Origin: Streptomyces sp. KMM 9044 | Lineage (GTDB): Bacteria; Actinomycetota; Actinomycetes; Streptomycetales; Streptomycetaceae | Length of the DNA stretch: 64,000 nt | Reading direction: 5' to 3' | Assembly: GCF_024701375.2 (NCBI RefSeq) | Contig: NZ_CP113910.1 | Coordinates: forward strand, 6,820,001 to 6,884,000 | Part shown: one piece after another, positions 25,968 through 34,519 of the stretch | Position numbering within the stretch: position 1 is the first letter of the stretch | Layout: each line of letters starts with the position of its first letter | Made by a program: the position numbers and the translations under genes | The notes under the pieces: generated by a model | What the model saw: only the letters and a program-made list of their open reading frames with translations | Database searches by the model: none | What the model was told of the DNA's origin: nothing

Positions 25968-26291
25968 TCAGCCGAGGTGGTCGGCCAGCTCCCGCTCCAG
26001 TGCGGCTCTCGCCTTGGCGCCGACGATCGTCTGGACGACTTCGCCGCCCTTGTAGACGTTCATGGTCGGGATGGACATCACGCCGTACCTGGCGGCGGTC
26101 TCCGGGTTCTCGTCGATGTTGAGCTTGACGATCTCGATCCTGTCACCGTGCTCGGCCGCGATCGCCTCCAGGGAGGGGGCGAGCTGGCGGCAGGGGCCGC
26201 ACCAGGCCGCCCAGAAGTCGACGAGGACAGGCTTGTCGCTCCCCAGGACGTCCTGGTCGAAGGAGTCGTCGGTGACGTTCTTGAGTGCCAT
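25968..26291 (-). CDS. trxA: Thioredoxin
   Basis: A 107-residue thioredoxin with the redox motif WCGPC (Cys31 and Cys34) in WAAWCGPCRQLAPSLE, the buried VDFWA strand and the cis-Pro segment MSIPTMNVYKGG. It reduces disulfides in the cytoplasm and is itself reduced by thioredoxin reductase, whose gene lies 35 bases upstream on the same strand. In this island it probably supplies electrons to arsenate reductase. GAGGAG stands before ATG 26291. Confidence 0.96.
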   Translation of the reverse strand: MALKNVTDDSFDQDVLGSDKPVLVDFWAAWCGPCRQLAPSLEAIAAEHGDRIEIVKLNIDENPETAARYGVMSIPTMNVYKGGEVVQTIVGAKARAALERELADHLG

Positions 26292-26326
26292 GAGAGTCTC
26301 CTCGTACGGGGTGGGGCGGGTCGCCG

Positions 26327-27307
26327 TCAGGCGACCGCGACGGCCTCGGCCGTCACGGACACGTCGGTCAGGGCTGCGAGATACCGCTCGGTGTCCAGGG
26401 CGGCGGCACAACCGGAGCCGGCCGCGGTGATGGCCTGGCGATAGGTGTGGTCGACCACGTCGCCTGCGCCGAAGACACCCGGGATGTTCGTACGTGTCGA
26501 CGGGGCCCCGACCTTCAGATAGCCCTCGGAGTCGAGGTCCAGTTGGCCCTTGAAGAGTTCGGTGCGAGGGTCGTGGCCGATCGCGATGAACAGGCCGGTC
26601 GCGGCCAGCTCGCGCGTCTCGCCGGTCAGGGTGTCGCGCAGCGTCACGCCGGACAGCATGCCGTTCTCCTCCTGAAGCCCGGCGACCTCGCTGTCGAAGG
26701 CGAAGGAGATCTTGTTGTCGGAGAAGGCGCGGTTCTGCATGACCTGGGAGGCGCGCAGCGCGGAGCGACGGTGTACGACGGTCACCGACCTGGCGAAGCG
26801 GGTGAGGAAGGTGGCCTCCTCCATCGCGGTGTCTCCGCCGCCGACGACCGCGATGTCGCGGTCGCGGAAGAAGAAACCGTCGCAGGTGGCGCACCAGGAC
26901 ACACCCCGCCCGGACAACTCGTCCTCCTTGGGCAGGCCGAGCTTGCGATGGCCGGAGCCGGTGGCGACGATCACCGTCTTCGCGCGGTGGACGGTCCCGG
27001 CGGTGTCGGTGACGGTCTTGATGTCACCGGTCAGGTCGACGGCGACGATGTCGTCGTCGATCATTTCGGCGCCGAACTTCCCGGCCTGGGCCCGCATGTT
27101 CTCCACGAGCTCGGGGCCCTGGACGCCGCTGGGGAAGCCCGGGAAGTTCTCGACCTCGGTCGTGGTCGTCAGGGAGCCGCCGACGAAGATCGCGCCGCCG
27201 AAGACGAGGGGGCCGAGGTCGGCGCGGGCGGTGTAGAGCGCCGCGGTGTAGCCCGCGGGGCCCGAGCCGATGATGACGACGTCGCGGACGTCCGTGGCGG
27301 TGCTCAT
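26327..27307 (-). CDS. trxB: Thioredoxin-disulfide reductase, arsT-like member of the ars island
   Basis: A 326-residue NADPH-dependent flavoprotein. The FAD-binding IIGSGPAGYTAALYTARA is near residue 11, the redox motif CATCDG has Cys139 and Cys142, the NADPH-binding AVVGGGDTAMEEATFL is near 155, and the C-terminal GVFGAGDVVDHTYRQAITAAGSGCAAALD completes the FAD site. The start ATG 27307 overlaps the arsC stop as ATGA. A thioredoxin reductase coupled to arsC parallels the arsT gene of the arsRBOCT clusters known from Streptomyces linear plasmids, so it probably recycles thioredoxin for arsenate reduction. Confidence 0.94.
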   Translation of the reverse strand: MSTATDVRDVVIIGSGPAGYTAALYTARADLGPLVFGGAIFVGGSLTTTTEVENFPGFPSGVQGPELVENMRAQAGKFGAEMIDDDIVAVDLTGDIKTVTDTAGTVHRAKTVIVATGSGHRKLGLPKEDELSGRGVSWCATCDGFFFRDRDIAVVGGGDTAMEEATFLTRFARSVTVVHRRSALRASQVMQNRAFSDNKISFAFDSEVAGLQEENGMLSGVTLRDTLTGETRELAATGLFIAIGHDPRTELFKGQLDLDSEGYLKVGAPSTRTNIPGVFGAGDVVDHTYRQAITAAGSGCAAALDTERYLAALTDVSVTAEAVAVA

Positions 27308-27717
27308 ACCTGCGGCTCCGGCGCGATCTCCTTGATCAGGCCCTCGACCAGTACCCTGATCTCGTCGCGGATCGGACGGACGGCCTCGACGCCCTGGCCG
27401 GCCGGATCCTCCAGCTGCCAGTCCAGGTACCGCTTGCCGGGGAAGACGGGGCAGGTGTCGCCACAGCCCATGGTGATGCAGACGTCGGACTCCCTGACCG
27501 CGTCCACGGTGAGCATCTTCGGCACCTCGGCGGAAATGTCGATGCCGACCTCGCGCATGGCCTCGACGGCGGCGGGGTTGACATTGCCGCCCGGGTTGGA
27601 ACCGGCGGAACGGACCTCGACGCGGTCCCCGGCCAGGTGGGTCAGCCACGCGGCGGCCATCTGCGAGCGGCCGGCGTTGTGGACACAGACGAACAGCACG
27701 GAAGGCTTGTCGGACAT
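27304..27717 (-). CDS. arsC: Arsenate reductase, low-molecular-weight phosphatase type
   Basis: A 137-residue member of the LMW protein-tyrosine-phosphatase-like arsenate reductases, which turn arsenate into arsenite for export. The P-loop C-x5-R is CVHNAGR (Cys11 to Arg17) in LFVCVHNAGRSQMAAAW. The redox loop has the segment ITMGCGDTCPVFPGKRYLDW with two more cysteines, which fits a thioredoxin-coupled mechanism with an intramolecular disulfide relay. It is first in the arsC-trxB-trxA operon, divergent from arsR with 92 bp between the starts. Confidence 0.95.
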   Translation of the reverse strand: MSDKPSVLFVCVHNAGRSQMAAAWLTHLAGDRVEVRSAGSNPGGNVNPAAVEAMREVGIDISAEVPKMLTVDAVRESDVCITMGCGDTCPVFPGKRYLDWQLEDPAGQGVEAVRPIRDEIRVLVEGLIKEIAPEPQV

Positions 27718-27787
27718 CAGGAGGTCTCTCTTGTCTCACGACGGAATCAGGTGCGAATGACTTCAGCACCCGATGGTGTCAGCCACC

Positions 27788-27807
27788 ACTGATGTGAGAG
27801 TATCAGT
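27788..27807. promoter_or_regulatory. Candidate ArsR operator upstream of arsR
   Basis: ACTGAT (27788-27793) and ATCAGT (27802-27807) form a perfect 6-8-6 inverted repeat immediately before the arsR ATG, in the divergent arsC/arsR control region. ArsR repressors commonly bind such short palindromes over their own promoters. Confidence 0.55.
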
Positions 27808-27809
27808 CC

Positions 27810-28118
27810 ATGATGACGTCAGTCGATACTGACCTGATCCGGGTTCTGGCGGACCCGCTCAGGCTTCGAATCGTGACCCTGCTCGCCAAAGAGACGCTGT
27901 GCACCAGCCACCTGGTGGAGGAGACCGGTGCGCGGCAGACGAACCTCTCCAACCATCTGAGAGTCCTGCGCGAGGCGGGTGTCGTCGAGACGGAGCCGTG
28001 CGGCCGCTACACGTACTACAAGGTCCGGCCGGACGTCATCGCCTCGCTCGCCGGTCAGTTCGCCGACTTGGCGGAGTCCGCCCGCAATGCCGCCGACAAC
28101 AAGAGGGCCTGTCCGTGA
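27810..28118 (+). CDS. arsR: ArsR-family arsenic-responsive repressor
   Basis: A 102-residue winged-helix repressor. The recognition region CTSHLVEETGARQTNLSNHLRVLREAGVV is near residues 30-59. Cysteines are at the start of that block (TLCTS) and in EPCGRY; the actinobacterial type of ArsR differs from the E. coli C-V-C-D-L site, so which cysteines bind arsenite is uncertain. The TGA stop overlaps the acr3 GTG by four bases. Two ATG codons are adjacent at 27810 and 27813. It presumably controls both diverging transcripts. Confidence 0.92.
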   Translation: MMTSVDTDLIRVLADPLRLRIVTLLAKETLCTSHLVEETGARQTNLSNHLRVLREAGVVETEPCGRYTYYKVRPDVIASLAGQFADLAESARNAADNKRACP

Positions 28119-29221
28119 CCCGTACCGAAGCACCCGCGACCACCGAGGAGTCCTCCGTCGTCGCGAAGCTGCCGACGCTCGACCGCTTCCTCGCCGTCTG
28201 GATCCTCATCGCCATGGCCGTCGGGCTCGGCCTGGGCAGGGCCGTCCCGGGCCTGAACGACACCCTTGCCAAGGTCGAGATCGGCGGCATCTCCCTGCCG
28301 ATCGCCGTCGGCCTGCTGATCATGATGTACCCGGTCCTGGCCAAGGTCCGCTACGACAAACTCGACGCCGTCACGGGCGACCGCAGGCTCATGGCCTCGT
28401 CGTTGGTGATCAACTGGATCGTCGGCCCGGCGGTGATGTTCGCGCTGGCGTGGATCTTCCTTCCGGACCTGCCCGAGTACCGCACCGGCCTGATCATCGT
28501 CGGTCTCGCCCGCTGCATCGCCATGGTCATCATCTGGAACGACCTCGCCTGCGGCGACCGCGAGGCGGCGGCCGTCCTGGTCGCGTTGAACTCGGTCTTC
28601 CAGGTGGTGGCGTTCGGTCTGCTGGGCTGGCTCTACCTCGACCTGCTGCCCGGCTGGCTGGGCCTGGGGGACGGCGAGCATCTGGACATCTCGATGTGGA
28701 AGATCGCCCTGAACGTCGTCATCTTCCTCGGCGTCCCGCTGCTGGCCGGCTTCCTCACCCGCCGCCTGGGCGAGAAGAAGCTCGGCCGTGAGAAGTACGA
28801 ATCCGACTTCCTGCCGAAGATCGGCCCGTGGGCGCTGTACGGTCTGCTCTTCACGATCGTCATCCTCTTCGCCCTGCAGGGGAAGACGATCACCTCCCAG
28901 CCCCTCGACGTCGTGCGCATCGCGCTGCCGCTGCTGGTGTACTTCGCCGTGATGTGGGCCGGGACCTTCCTGCTGGGCAAGGCGATCGGCCTGGCCTACG
29001 ACCGCACCACCACCCTCGCCTTCACGGCCGCGGGCAACAACTTCGAGCTGGCCATCGCCGTGGCCATCGCCACCTTCGGCGTGACTTCCGGCCAGGCCCT
29101 CTCCGGCGTCGTAGGACCACTCATCGAGGTGCCGGTTCTGATCGGCCTCGTCTATGTGTCCCTGGCCTGGCGCAAGAAGTTCGCCCCGTCCGCTCTGACC
29201 ACTGAGGGAAGGGACCACTGA
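28115..29221 (+). CDS. acr3: ACR3-family arsenite efflux permease
   Basis: A 368-residue membrane protein with about ten hydrophobic segments. Family motifs include PIAVGLLIMMYPVLAKV near residue 65, the conserved Cys in GLARCIAMVIIWNDLACGD near 137 (the essential cysteine of ACR3 transporters), and FTAAGNNFELAIAVAIATFG near 305. It exports arsenite formed by ArsC, driven by the proton gradient. GTG 28115 overlaps the arsR stop (GTGA), with AGAGGG upstream. The stop overlaps the start of the next small ORF (TGATG). Confidence 0.95.
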   Translation: MTRTEAPATTEESSVVAKLPTLDRFLAVWILIAMAVGLGLGRAVPGLNDTLAKVEIGGISLPIAVGLLIMMYPVLAKVRYDKLDAVTGDRRLMASSLVINWIVGPAVMFALAWIFLPDLPEYRTGLIIVGLARCIAMVIIWNDLACGDREAAAVLVALNSVFQVVAFGLLGWLYLDLLPGWLGLGDGEHLDISMWKIALNVVIFLGVPLLAGFLTRRLGEKKLGREKYESDFLPKIGPWALYGLLFTIVILFALQGKTITSQPLDVVRIALPLLVYFAVMWAGTFLLGKAIGLAYDRTTTLAFTAAGNNFELAIAVAIATFGVTSGQALSGVVGPLIEVPVLIGLVYVSLAWRKKFAPSALTTEGRDH

Positions 29222-29415
29222 TGTACCGCCTGGGCCGCCGCGCACAGGGGACGACCGGCACGGCCGCCGGCGTCCGCCACGAGCACGCGCCCGTCGCGAA
29301 CCGTGGCGCGCGCGGGGGAGCCGTGCGCGGGGTACCCCGCCTCGGAGGAGCAGACGAGGTCATGGCCCGCACCGTACGGTGCACCCCGCGCGAGGCGGCG
29401 GCGCAGGCGGTATGA
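29221..29415 (+). CDS. 64-codon micro-ORF coupling acr3 to arsO, possibly spurious
   Basis: An ORF whose ATG shares a base with the acr3 stop (TGATG) and whose own TGA overlaps the arsO ATG (ATGA). The predicted peptide is basic and rich in Gly, Ala and Arg, with no hydrophobic core or known motif, so it does not look like a folded protein. Its exact fit between two genes suggests that its translation hands ribosomes on to arsO, which has a poor RBS. It may be a degenerate remnant of a former gene, for example an extra ars gene. I am unsure it is a functional protein. Confidence 0.4.
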   Translation: MYRLGRRAQGTTGTAAGVRHEHAPVANRGARGGAVRGVPRLGGADEVMARTVRCTPREAAAQAV

Positions 29416-30476
29416 CACAGCACGCCGATGTGGTGGTGATCGGCGGCGGCCAGGCAGGGCTCGCCGCCGGCTACCACCTGCGCCGCCAGGGCCTGGACTT
29501 CGTCGTCCTCGACGCCCAGGCCACTCCTGGCGGGGCCTGGCAGCACACCTGGAACTCGCTGCACCTGTTCTCACCGGCCGTCTTCTCCTCCCTCCCCGGC
29601 CGCCTCATGCCGACGCAGCCGGGCGAGGAGTACCCCGACGCCGGACACGTGGTGGCGTACTTGAGCGACTACGAGAAGCGGTACGAACTTCCGGTGCAGC
29701 GGCCGGTCCAGGTGCTCGGTGTGCACGACGACGGACGGCTGCTGAGAGTGGAGAGCGACTCCGGCACCTGGCACGCACGCGCGGTGATCAGCGCGACCGG
29801 TACCTGGTGGCGCCCCTTCCTCCCCGCCGTCCCGGGCCGCGGGGACTTCGAGGGCCGGCAACTGCACGCCGTCTCCTACCGGAGGCCGCAGGACTTCGCG
29901 GGCCGCCGTGTGATCGTCGTCGGGGGCGGCAACTCGGGTGCGCAGATCGCCGCGGACCTCGCGTACGACACCGAGCCGACCTGGGTGACCCGGCGTCCGC
30001 CCCGCTTCCTCGCCGACGACATCGACGGCCGTGTCCTGTTCGACGCGGCCACCGCCCGCCGCCGCGCCCTCGACGAAGGCCGCACCGACACCGGAGGCGT
30101 CGCCTCGCTCGGTGACATCGTCGCCGTACCACCGGTGCGTGAGGCCCGGGACGCCGGACTGCTCATCACAGCGCCCATGTTCGTCCGTCTCGACCGCGAC
30201 GGAGTCGTCTGGGCCGACGGCACGCGGGCGCCCGCCGACGCGGTGCTCTGGTGCACCGGCTTCCGGCCGGCCCTCTCACACCTGGCACCTCTGGGCCTGC
30301 GCGGCCCGCGCGGCCACATCGCCACCCGTGGCACCTGCTCCGTGGAGGAACCTCGCCTGCACCTCCTCGGTTACGGCGACTGGACGGGACCTGCCTCCGC
30401 CACGCTCATCGGCGTCGGACGGCCGGCTCGCGACGCGGCCCGCGAGATCTCCGGGCTCCTCGACGTCCAAGGATGA
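29412..30476 (+). CDS. arsO: ArsO-family flavin-containing monooxygenase-like oxidoreductase
   Basis: A 354-residue NAD(P)/FAD oxidoreductase. The FAD site VVVIGGGQAGLAAGYHLRRQGLDF is near residue 7, the FMO-type region GGAWQHTWNSLHLFSPAVF near 43, the NADP site RVIVVGGGNSGAQIAADLA near 165, and ALLGYGDWTG-like ending LHLLGYGDWTGPASATLIGVG. ArsO is known as a flavin-binding monooxygenase gene of Streptomyces ars clusters (arsRBOCT); its reaction is not firmly established. The gene order here (arsR, acr3, arsO against arsC, arsT-like, trxA) supports the assignment. A homologue lies at 37938-39059. Confidence 0.85.
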   Translation: MTQHADVVVIGGGQAGLAAGYHLRRQGLDFVVLDAQATPGGAWQHTWNSLHLFSPAVFSSLPGRLMPTQPGEEYPDAGHVVAYLSDYEKRYELPVQRPVQVLGVHDDGRLLRVESDSGTWHARAVISATGTWWRPFLPAVPGRGDFEGRQLHAVSYRRPQDFAGRRVIVVGGGNSGAQIAADLAYDTEPTWVTRRPPRFLADDIDGRVLFDAATARRRALDEGRTDTGGVASLGDIVAVPPVREARDAGLLITAPMFVRLDRDGVVWADGTRAPADAVLWCTGFRPALSHLAPLGLRGPRGHIATRGTCSVEEPRLHLLGYGDWTGPASATLIGVGRPARDAAREISGLLDVQG

Positions 30477-30644
30477 CCCACCCGACGTCGGCCCAACGTG
30501 TTGATCACCATGCTGGCCGAGCAGGACGGCCGGCGTCCGCGCTGGGCGAGTCGGGTCGCGAACTCATGGGTGCCGCCGCAGAAGGCGCAGCGAATCAGCG
30601 TCCGCCGCCCCATCGGTGCTGTTTCGGCAGTCGGGCGAGGGGGA

Positions 30645-32426
30645 TCACCCGTGCCAGGAGCGCCACAGTGCCGCGTAGGCGCCGTCCGCCGCGACCAGTT
30701 CGTCGTGGCTGCCCAGCTCACTGATGCGGCCGTCCTCGACGACGGCGATGACGTCCGCGTCATGCGCGGTGTGCAGGCGGTGGGCGATGGCGACGACGGT
30801 GCGGCCGTTCAGGACACGGGCCAGCGAACGTTCCAGGTGCCGGGCCGCGCGGGGGTCGAGCAGCGAGGTCGCCTCGTCCAGTACCAGCGTGTGCGGGTCG
30901 GCCAGGACCAGGCGGGCCAGGGCGATCTGCTGTGCCCGGGCCGGGGTGAGCGCCAGCCCGCCCGAGCCGACCTCGCTGTCGAGGCCGTCGTCGAGCGCAC
31001 GCGCCCAGCCGTCCGCGTCGACCGCGCCGAGTGCCGCCCACAACTCGGCGTCCTCGGCACCCGTCCGGGCGAGCCGCAGGTTGTCGCGCAGGGAACCCAC
31101 GAAGACATGGTGCTCCTGGTTGACCAGGGCCACATGGGTACGGACGTGTTCCGCGGTCATCCGGGACAGCTCGGCGCTGCCCAGGGTCACCGTGCCGTCC
31201 CGGGGCGCGTAGATCCCGGCGAGCAGCCGTCCCAGAGTGGACTTGCCCGCGCCGGAGGGGCCGACCAGCGCCAGCCTGGTCCCGGGCGCGACCTCGAGCG
31301 ACACCTTGCGCAGCACGTCGACGCCCTCGTGGTAGCCGAAGCACACCCGCTCGGCGTGCACATGGCGTCCGTCGGGGGCCAAGGCGGCGTCACCGGCGTC
31401 GGGCTCGATGTCCCGGACCCCGGCCAGCCGGGCCAGCGACACCTGGGCCACCTGCAACTCGTCGTACCAGCGCAGGATCAGCCCCACCGGGTCGACGAGC
31501 ATCTGCGCCAGCAGCGCTCCGGTCGTCAGCTGGCCGACACCGATCCAGCCCTGCAGGACGAAGACACCGCCGATCATCAGCACCGAGCCGAGCACGGTCA
31601 CATGGGTGAGGTCGACGACGGGGAAGAGCACCGAGCGCAGCCACAGTGTGTAGCGTCCCCAGGCCGTCCACTCCTTGACCCGCTGGTCCGACAGTGTCAC
31701 CCGGCGCTCGCTGAGGCGGTGCGCCTCGATGGTCCGTCCCGCGTCCACGGTCTCGGCGAGCGCCGCGGCCACGGCGGCGTACCCGGCGGCCTCGGAGCGG
31801 TACGCGGCCGGCGCCCGCCGGAAGTACCAGCGGCAGCCGGCCACCAGCAGCGGAACGGCGACCAGTACGGCCGGCGCAAGTTCGGGGGCCGTGACGACCA
31901 GACCGCCCAGCAGCAGCACCACCCACACCACACCGATGGCCAGCTGGGGCACCGCCTCGCGCATCGCGTTGCCGAGCCGGTCGATGTCGGTCGTGATCCG
32001 GGACAGCAGATCGCCCGTCCCGGCCCGCTCCAGCACACCGGGCGGCAGCCCGACCGACCGCACCAGGAAGTCCTCACGCAGATCGGCAAGCATCCGCTCG
32101 CCGAGCATCGCCCCGCGCAGCCGCACCTGCCGTACGAACACCGCCTGGACGACCAGCACCAGTACGAACAGTGCGGCGGTGAGCCCCAGATGGAGCTCCC
32201 GTGTGCGGTCCGGGACGCGTTCCACCAGGTCGCCCAGCAGATACGGGCCGACCATCGAGGAGATCACCGCGACGGTGTTCACCGTGATCAGGAGCACGAA
32301 GGCCCTGCGATGCCTGCGGAGCAGCTCGCCCACATAGGCACGGACGGTGGCGGGCGCGCCCACGGGCAGGGTGCCGGCCGTGGTCGGGGCCGCGGGGTCG
32401 TAGGACGGTGGAGCCACGCCGATCAT
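30645..32426 (-). CDS. ABC exporter half-transporter with intact Walker A and degenerate signature
   Basis: A 593-residue half-transporter: six-helix exporter domain (residues about 30-340) and ATPase domain. Walker A GPSGAGKST is intact near residue 390 and Walker B TLVLDEATSLLD near 512. The ABC signature, normally LSGGQ, reads LTPAR near 491. The ATG overlaps the TGA of the upstream half-transporter by four bases, so they surely form a heterodimer. In such pairs the good Walker A here would meet the good signature of the partner. Substrate unknown; drug or peptide export is plausible. Confidence 0.93.
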   Translation of the reverse strand: MIGVAPPSYDPAAPTTAGTLPVGAPATVRAYVGELLRRHRRAFVLLITVNTVAVISSMVGPYLLGDLVERVPDRTRELHLGLTAALFVLVLVVQAVFVRQVRLRGAMLGERMLADLREDFLVRSVGLPPGVLERAGTGDLLSRITTDIDRLGNAMREAVPQLAIGVVWVVLLLGGLVVTAPELAPAVLVAVPLLVAGCRWYFRRAPAAYRSEAAGYAAVAAALAETVDAGRTIEAHRLSERRVTLSDQRVKEWTAWGRYTLWLRSVLFPVVDLTHVTVLGSVLMIGGVFVLQGWIGVGQLTTGALLAQMLVDPVGLILRWYDELQVAQVSLARLAGVRDIEPDAGDAALAPDGRHVHAERVCFGYHEGVDVLRKVSLEVAPGTRLALVGPSGAGKSTLGRLLAGIYAPRDGTVTLGSAELSRMTAEHVRTHVALVNQEHHVFVGSLRDNLRLARTGAEDAELWAALGAVDADGWARALDDGLDSEVGSGGLALTPARAQQIALARLVLADPHTLVLDEATSLLDPRAARHLERSLARVLNGRTVVAIAHRLHTAHDADVIAVVEDGRISELGSHDELVAADGAYAALWRSWHG

Positions 32427-34264
32427 GCTGTCTCCTCGATCTCCATGAGCTGGTCCAGGCCGGCCAGGCCGTCCGTTCCGCCCCGCACCCCGTTCTTCGC
32501 CCGGGGCTGTGCCCCGGTCCTCGTCGTGGTCTCCGTCTCGCGGGTCACCACGGCCCGGTACCGGGGCTCGGTACGCACCAGCTCGCGGTGGCCGCCGACG
32601 GCCGCGACTGTCCCGTCGTGCAGGAAGACCACCCGGTCCGCCCGGTCCAGCAGCAGGGGCGACGAGGTGAAGACCACGGTCGTACGGCCCGACCGCAGTT
32701 CCCGCAGGCTCTCGGCGATCCGGGCCTCGGTGTGCGAGTCGACGGCGGAGGTCGGCTCGTCCAGGACGAGGACCTCCGGGTCGGTGACCAGCGACCGGGC
32801 CAGCGACAGTCGCTGCCGCTGGCCGCCGGAGAGGGCCCGCCCGCGCTCGGTGAGCTGCGCGTCCATCGGGTCCGCGGCGTCGAGTGAACCCTGCACCAGC
32901 GCCGCCAGTACGTCCGCGCACTGCGCGGCGTCCAGTGCCTCGCGCGCTGGGACGGCCCCGGACGAGGGCACGTCGAGCAGTTCGCGCAGCGTGCCGGACA
33001 GCAGCACCGGATCCTTGTCCTGGACGAGGACGGAGCCGCGCGCGGAGTCCAGCGGCAGCTCGTCGAGCGGCACGCCGCCGAGCAGCACCGAGCCGTCCCG
33101 CGCCGCGTGCGCCGCGTGCCCGCCGAGCCGTTCGGCGAGGTGCCCCGCCGCGTCCGGGTCCCCGCACACCACCGCGGTGAGCCGGCCCACCGGGGCGAGC
33201 AGACCCGTCGCCGGATCGTACAGGTCGCCGGAGGGCCGCTCGGGGCCGCGTGTACCGGCGGTGTCCATGGACCGCTCCAGCGACAGCACCCGCGCCGCGC
33301 GCTTGGCCGACGGCCGTGAGAAGGAGTAGGCCATTGCTGTCTCCTCGAAGTGGCGCAGAGGATACGCGAGCAGCATCACCGAGCTGTAGACGGTGACCAG
33401 TTCGCCCACGGCGATCCGCCCCTGACGGGCCAGATGAACTCCGTAGCAGACCACCGTGATCAGCAGGAGTCCCGGCAGCAGCACCTGGATCGCGGCGATC
33501 AGGGACCACATCCGGGCGCTGCGAACGGCGGCGTGGCGGACTTCCTGGGACGCGCGGCGGTAGCGGTCCAGGAACAGTTCCTCGCCCCCGATGCCGCGCA
33601 GCACGCGCAGTCCGGCAACCGTGTCCGAGGCGAGTTCCGTGGCCCGGCCGGCCTTCTCCCGCTGGACGTCGGCCCGTCGGGTGGCGGGAGGCAGCAGCAG
33701 CAGAACCGCGAGCGCCAGCAGGGGCAGGCCCACGACGACGACCACACCGAGCGCGGGCTGGTAGAGAACCAGGCCGACGCAGACCAGCACGAGGGTGACC
33801 AGGGCCGCGGTGAACCGGGACAGGGCCTCGACGAACCAGCTGATCTTCTCGACGTCACCGGTGGAGACGGCCACGACCTCGCCGGCCGCGACGCGCCGGG
33901 TCAGCGCGGAACCCAGGGTCGCGGTCCTGCGGGCCAGCAACTGCTGGACACGGGCGGCCGCGGTGATCCAGTTGGTGGCGGCGGCCCGGTGCAGGAAGGT
34001 GTCGCCGATCGCGTTGCCCGCGCAGGCCAGGGCCATGAGCCCGCCGGCCAGGGCGAGCCGGGTGCCGGAACGGTCGACGGCGGCCTGGACGCCGATGCCC
34101 ACACAGAACGGGAGCGAGGCGACGGAGGCGAAGTGGAGCAGTCCCCAAGCCAGGGACTTGAGCTGGCCCGGCAGCTGATTCCGGAAGAGCCACCGCAGGA
34201 ATCGGGGGCCCGAGCGGGCGTCGGGCACGCCCGGGTCGGGATACGGAAGGTCTTGGATCTGCAT
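32423..34264 (-). CDS. ABC exporter half-transporter with degenerate Walker A
   Basis: A 613-residue half-transporter with an N-terminal six-helix domain and a C-terminal ATPase domain. At the Walker A position near residue 367 it reads VVCGDPDAAGHLAERLGG, lacking the G-K-S/T core, so it probably cannot hydrolyse ATP at its own site. The signature LSGGQRQR near 477 and Walker B VLVLDEPTSAVD near 496 are good. This is the exact complement of its partner. ATG 34264 is a reasonable start though the RBS is weak. The 255-bp region upstream of the start separates it from the MarR gene. Confidence 0.93.
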   Translation of the reverse strand: MQIQDLPYPDPGVPDARSGPRFLRWLFRNQLPGQLKSLAWGLLHFASVASLPFCVGIGVQAAVDRSGTRLALAGGLMALACAGNAIGDTFLHRAAATNWITAAARVQQLLARRTATLGSALTRRVAAGEVVAVSTGDVEKISWFVEALSRFTAALVTLVLVCVGLVLYQPALGVVVVVGLPLLALAVLLLLPPATRRADVQREKAGRATELASDTVAGLRVLRGIGGEELFLDRYRRASQEVRHAAVRSARMWSLIAAIQVLLPGLLLITVVCYGVHLARQGRIAVGELVTVYSSVMLLAYPLRHFEETAMAYSFSRPSAKRAARVLSLERSMDTAGTRGPERPSGDLYDPATGLLAPVGRLTAVVCGDPDAAGHLAERLGGHAAHAARDGSVLLGGVPLDELPLDSARGSVLVQDKDPVLLSGTLRELLDVPSSGAVPAREALDAAQCADVLAALVQGSLDAADPMDAQLTERGRALSGGQRQRLSLARSLVTDPEVLVLDEPTSAVDSHTEARIAESLRELRSGRTTVVFTSSPLLLDRADRVVFLHDGTVAAVGGHRELVRTEPRYRAVVTRETETTTRTGAQPRAKNGVRGGTDGLAGLDQLMEIEETA

Positions 34265-34519
34265 GACGTCCCGGTGGCTCGCGGAGGCGGGGCCGCGCAC
34301 CGTCCTTCGACGGCGGCGACAGCAAACCGTGACAGATTGACGCCGTTGCGTGCCGCAAAGCAAACGATTTTCCACGCCGTCGCACAGAACCGGCTCGGTC
34401 CGCCGGACGGGAACCCCGTGGCGCACCGGACCAGCGGGGTAAGGGCCGCCGGGTACCCCCGGCGCGGCACACCGGCCGACGACGCCACGAGGCTTCGGAA
34501 CAGGTCCCCGCGCGGTGGC

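Noticed and set aside
30371..30613. Minus-strand ORF starting ATG 30613 with RCAFCGGTHEF, resembling a zinc ribbon
   Set aside because: Only one Cys pair is present, it has no RBS, and it overlaps the end of arsO. It could be a fragment, but support is too thin.
30498..33329. A 943-codon open frame on the + strand
   Set aside because: It is antisense to the ABC half-transporters, whose motifs are unmistakable on the minus strand.
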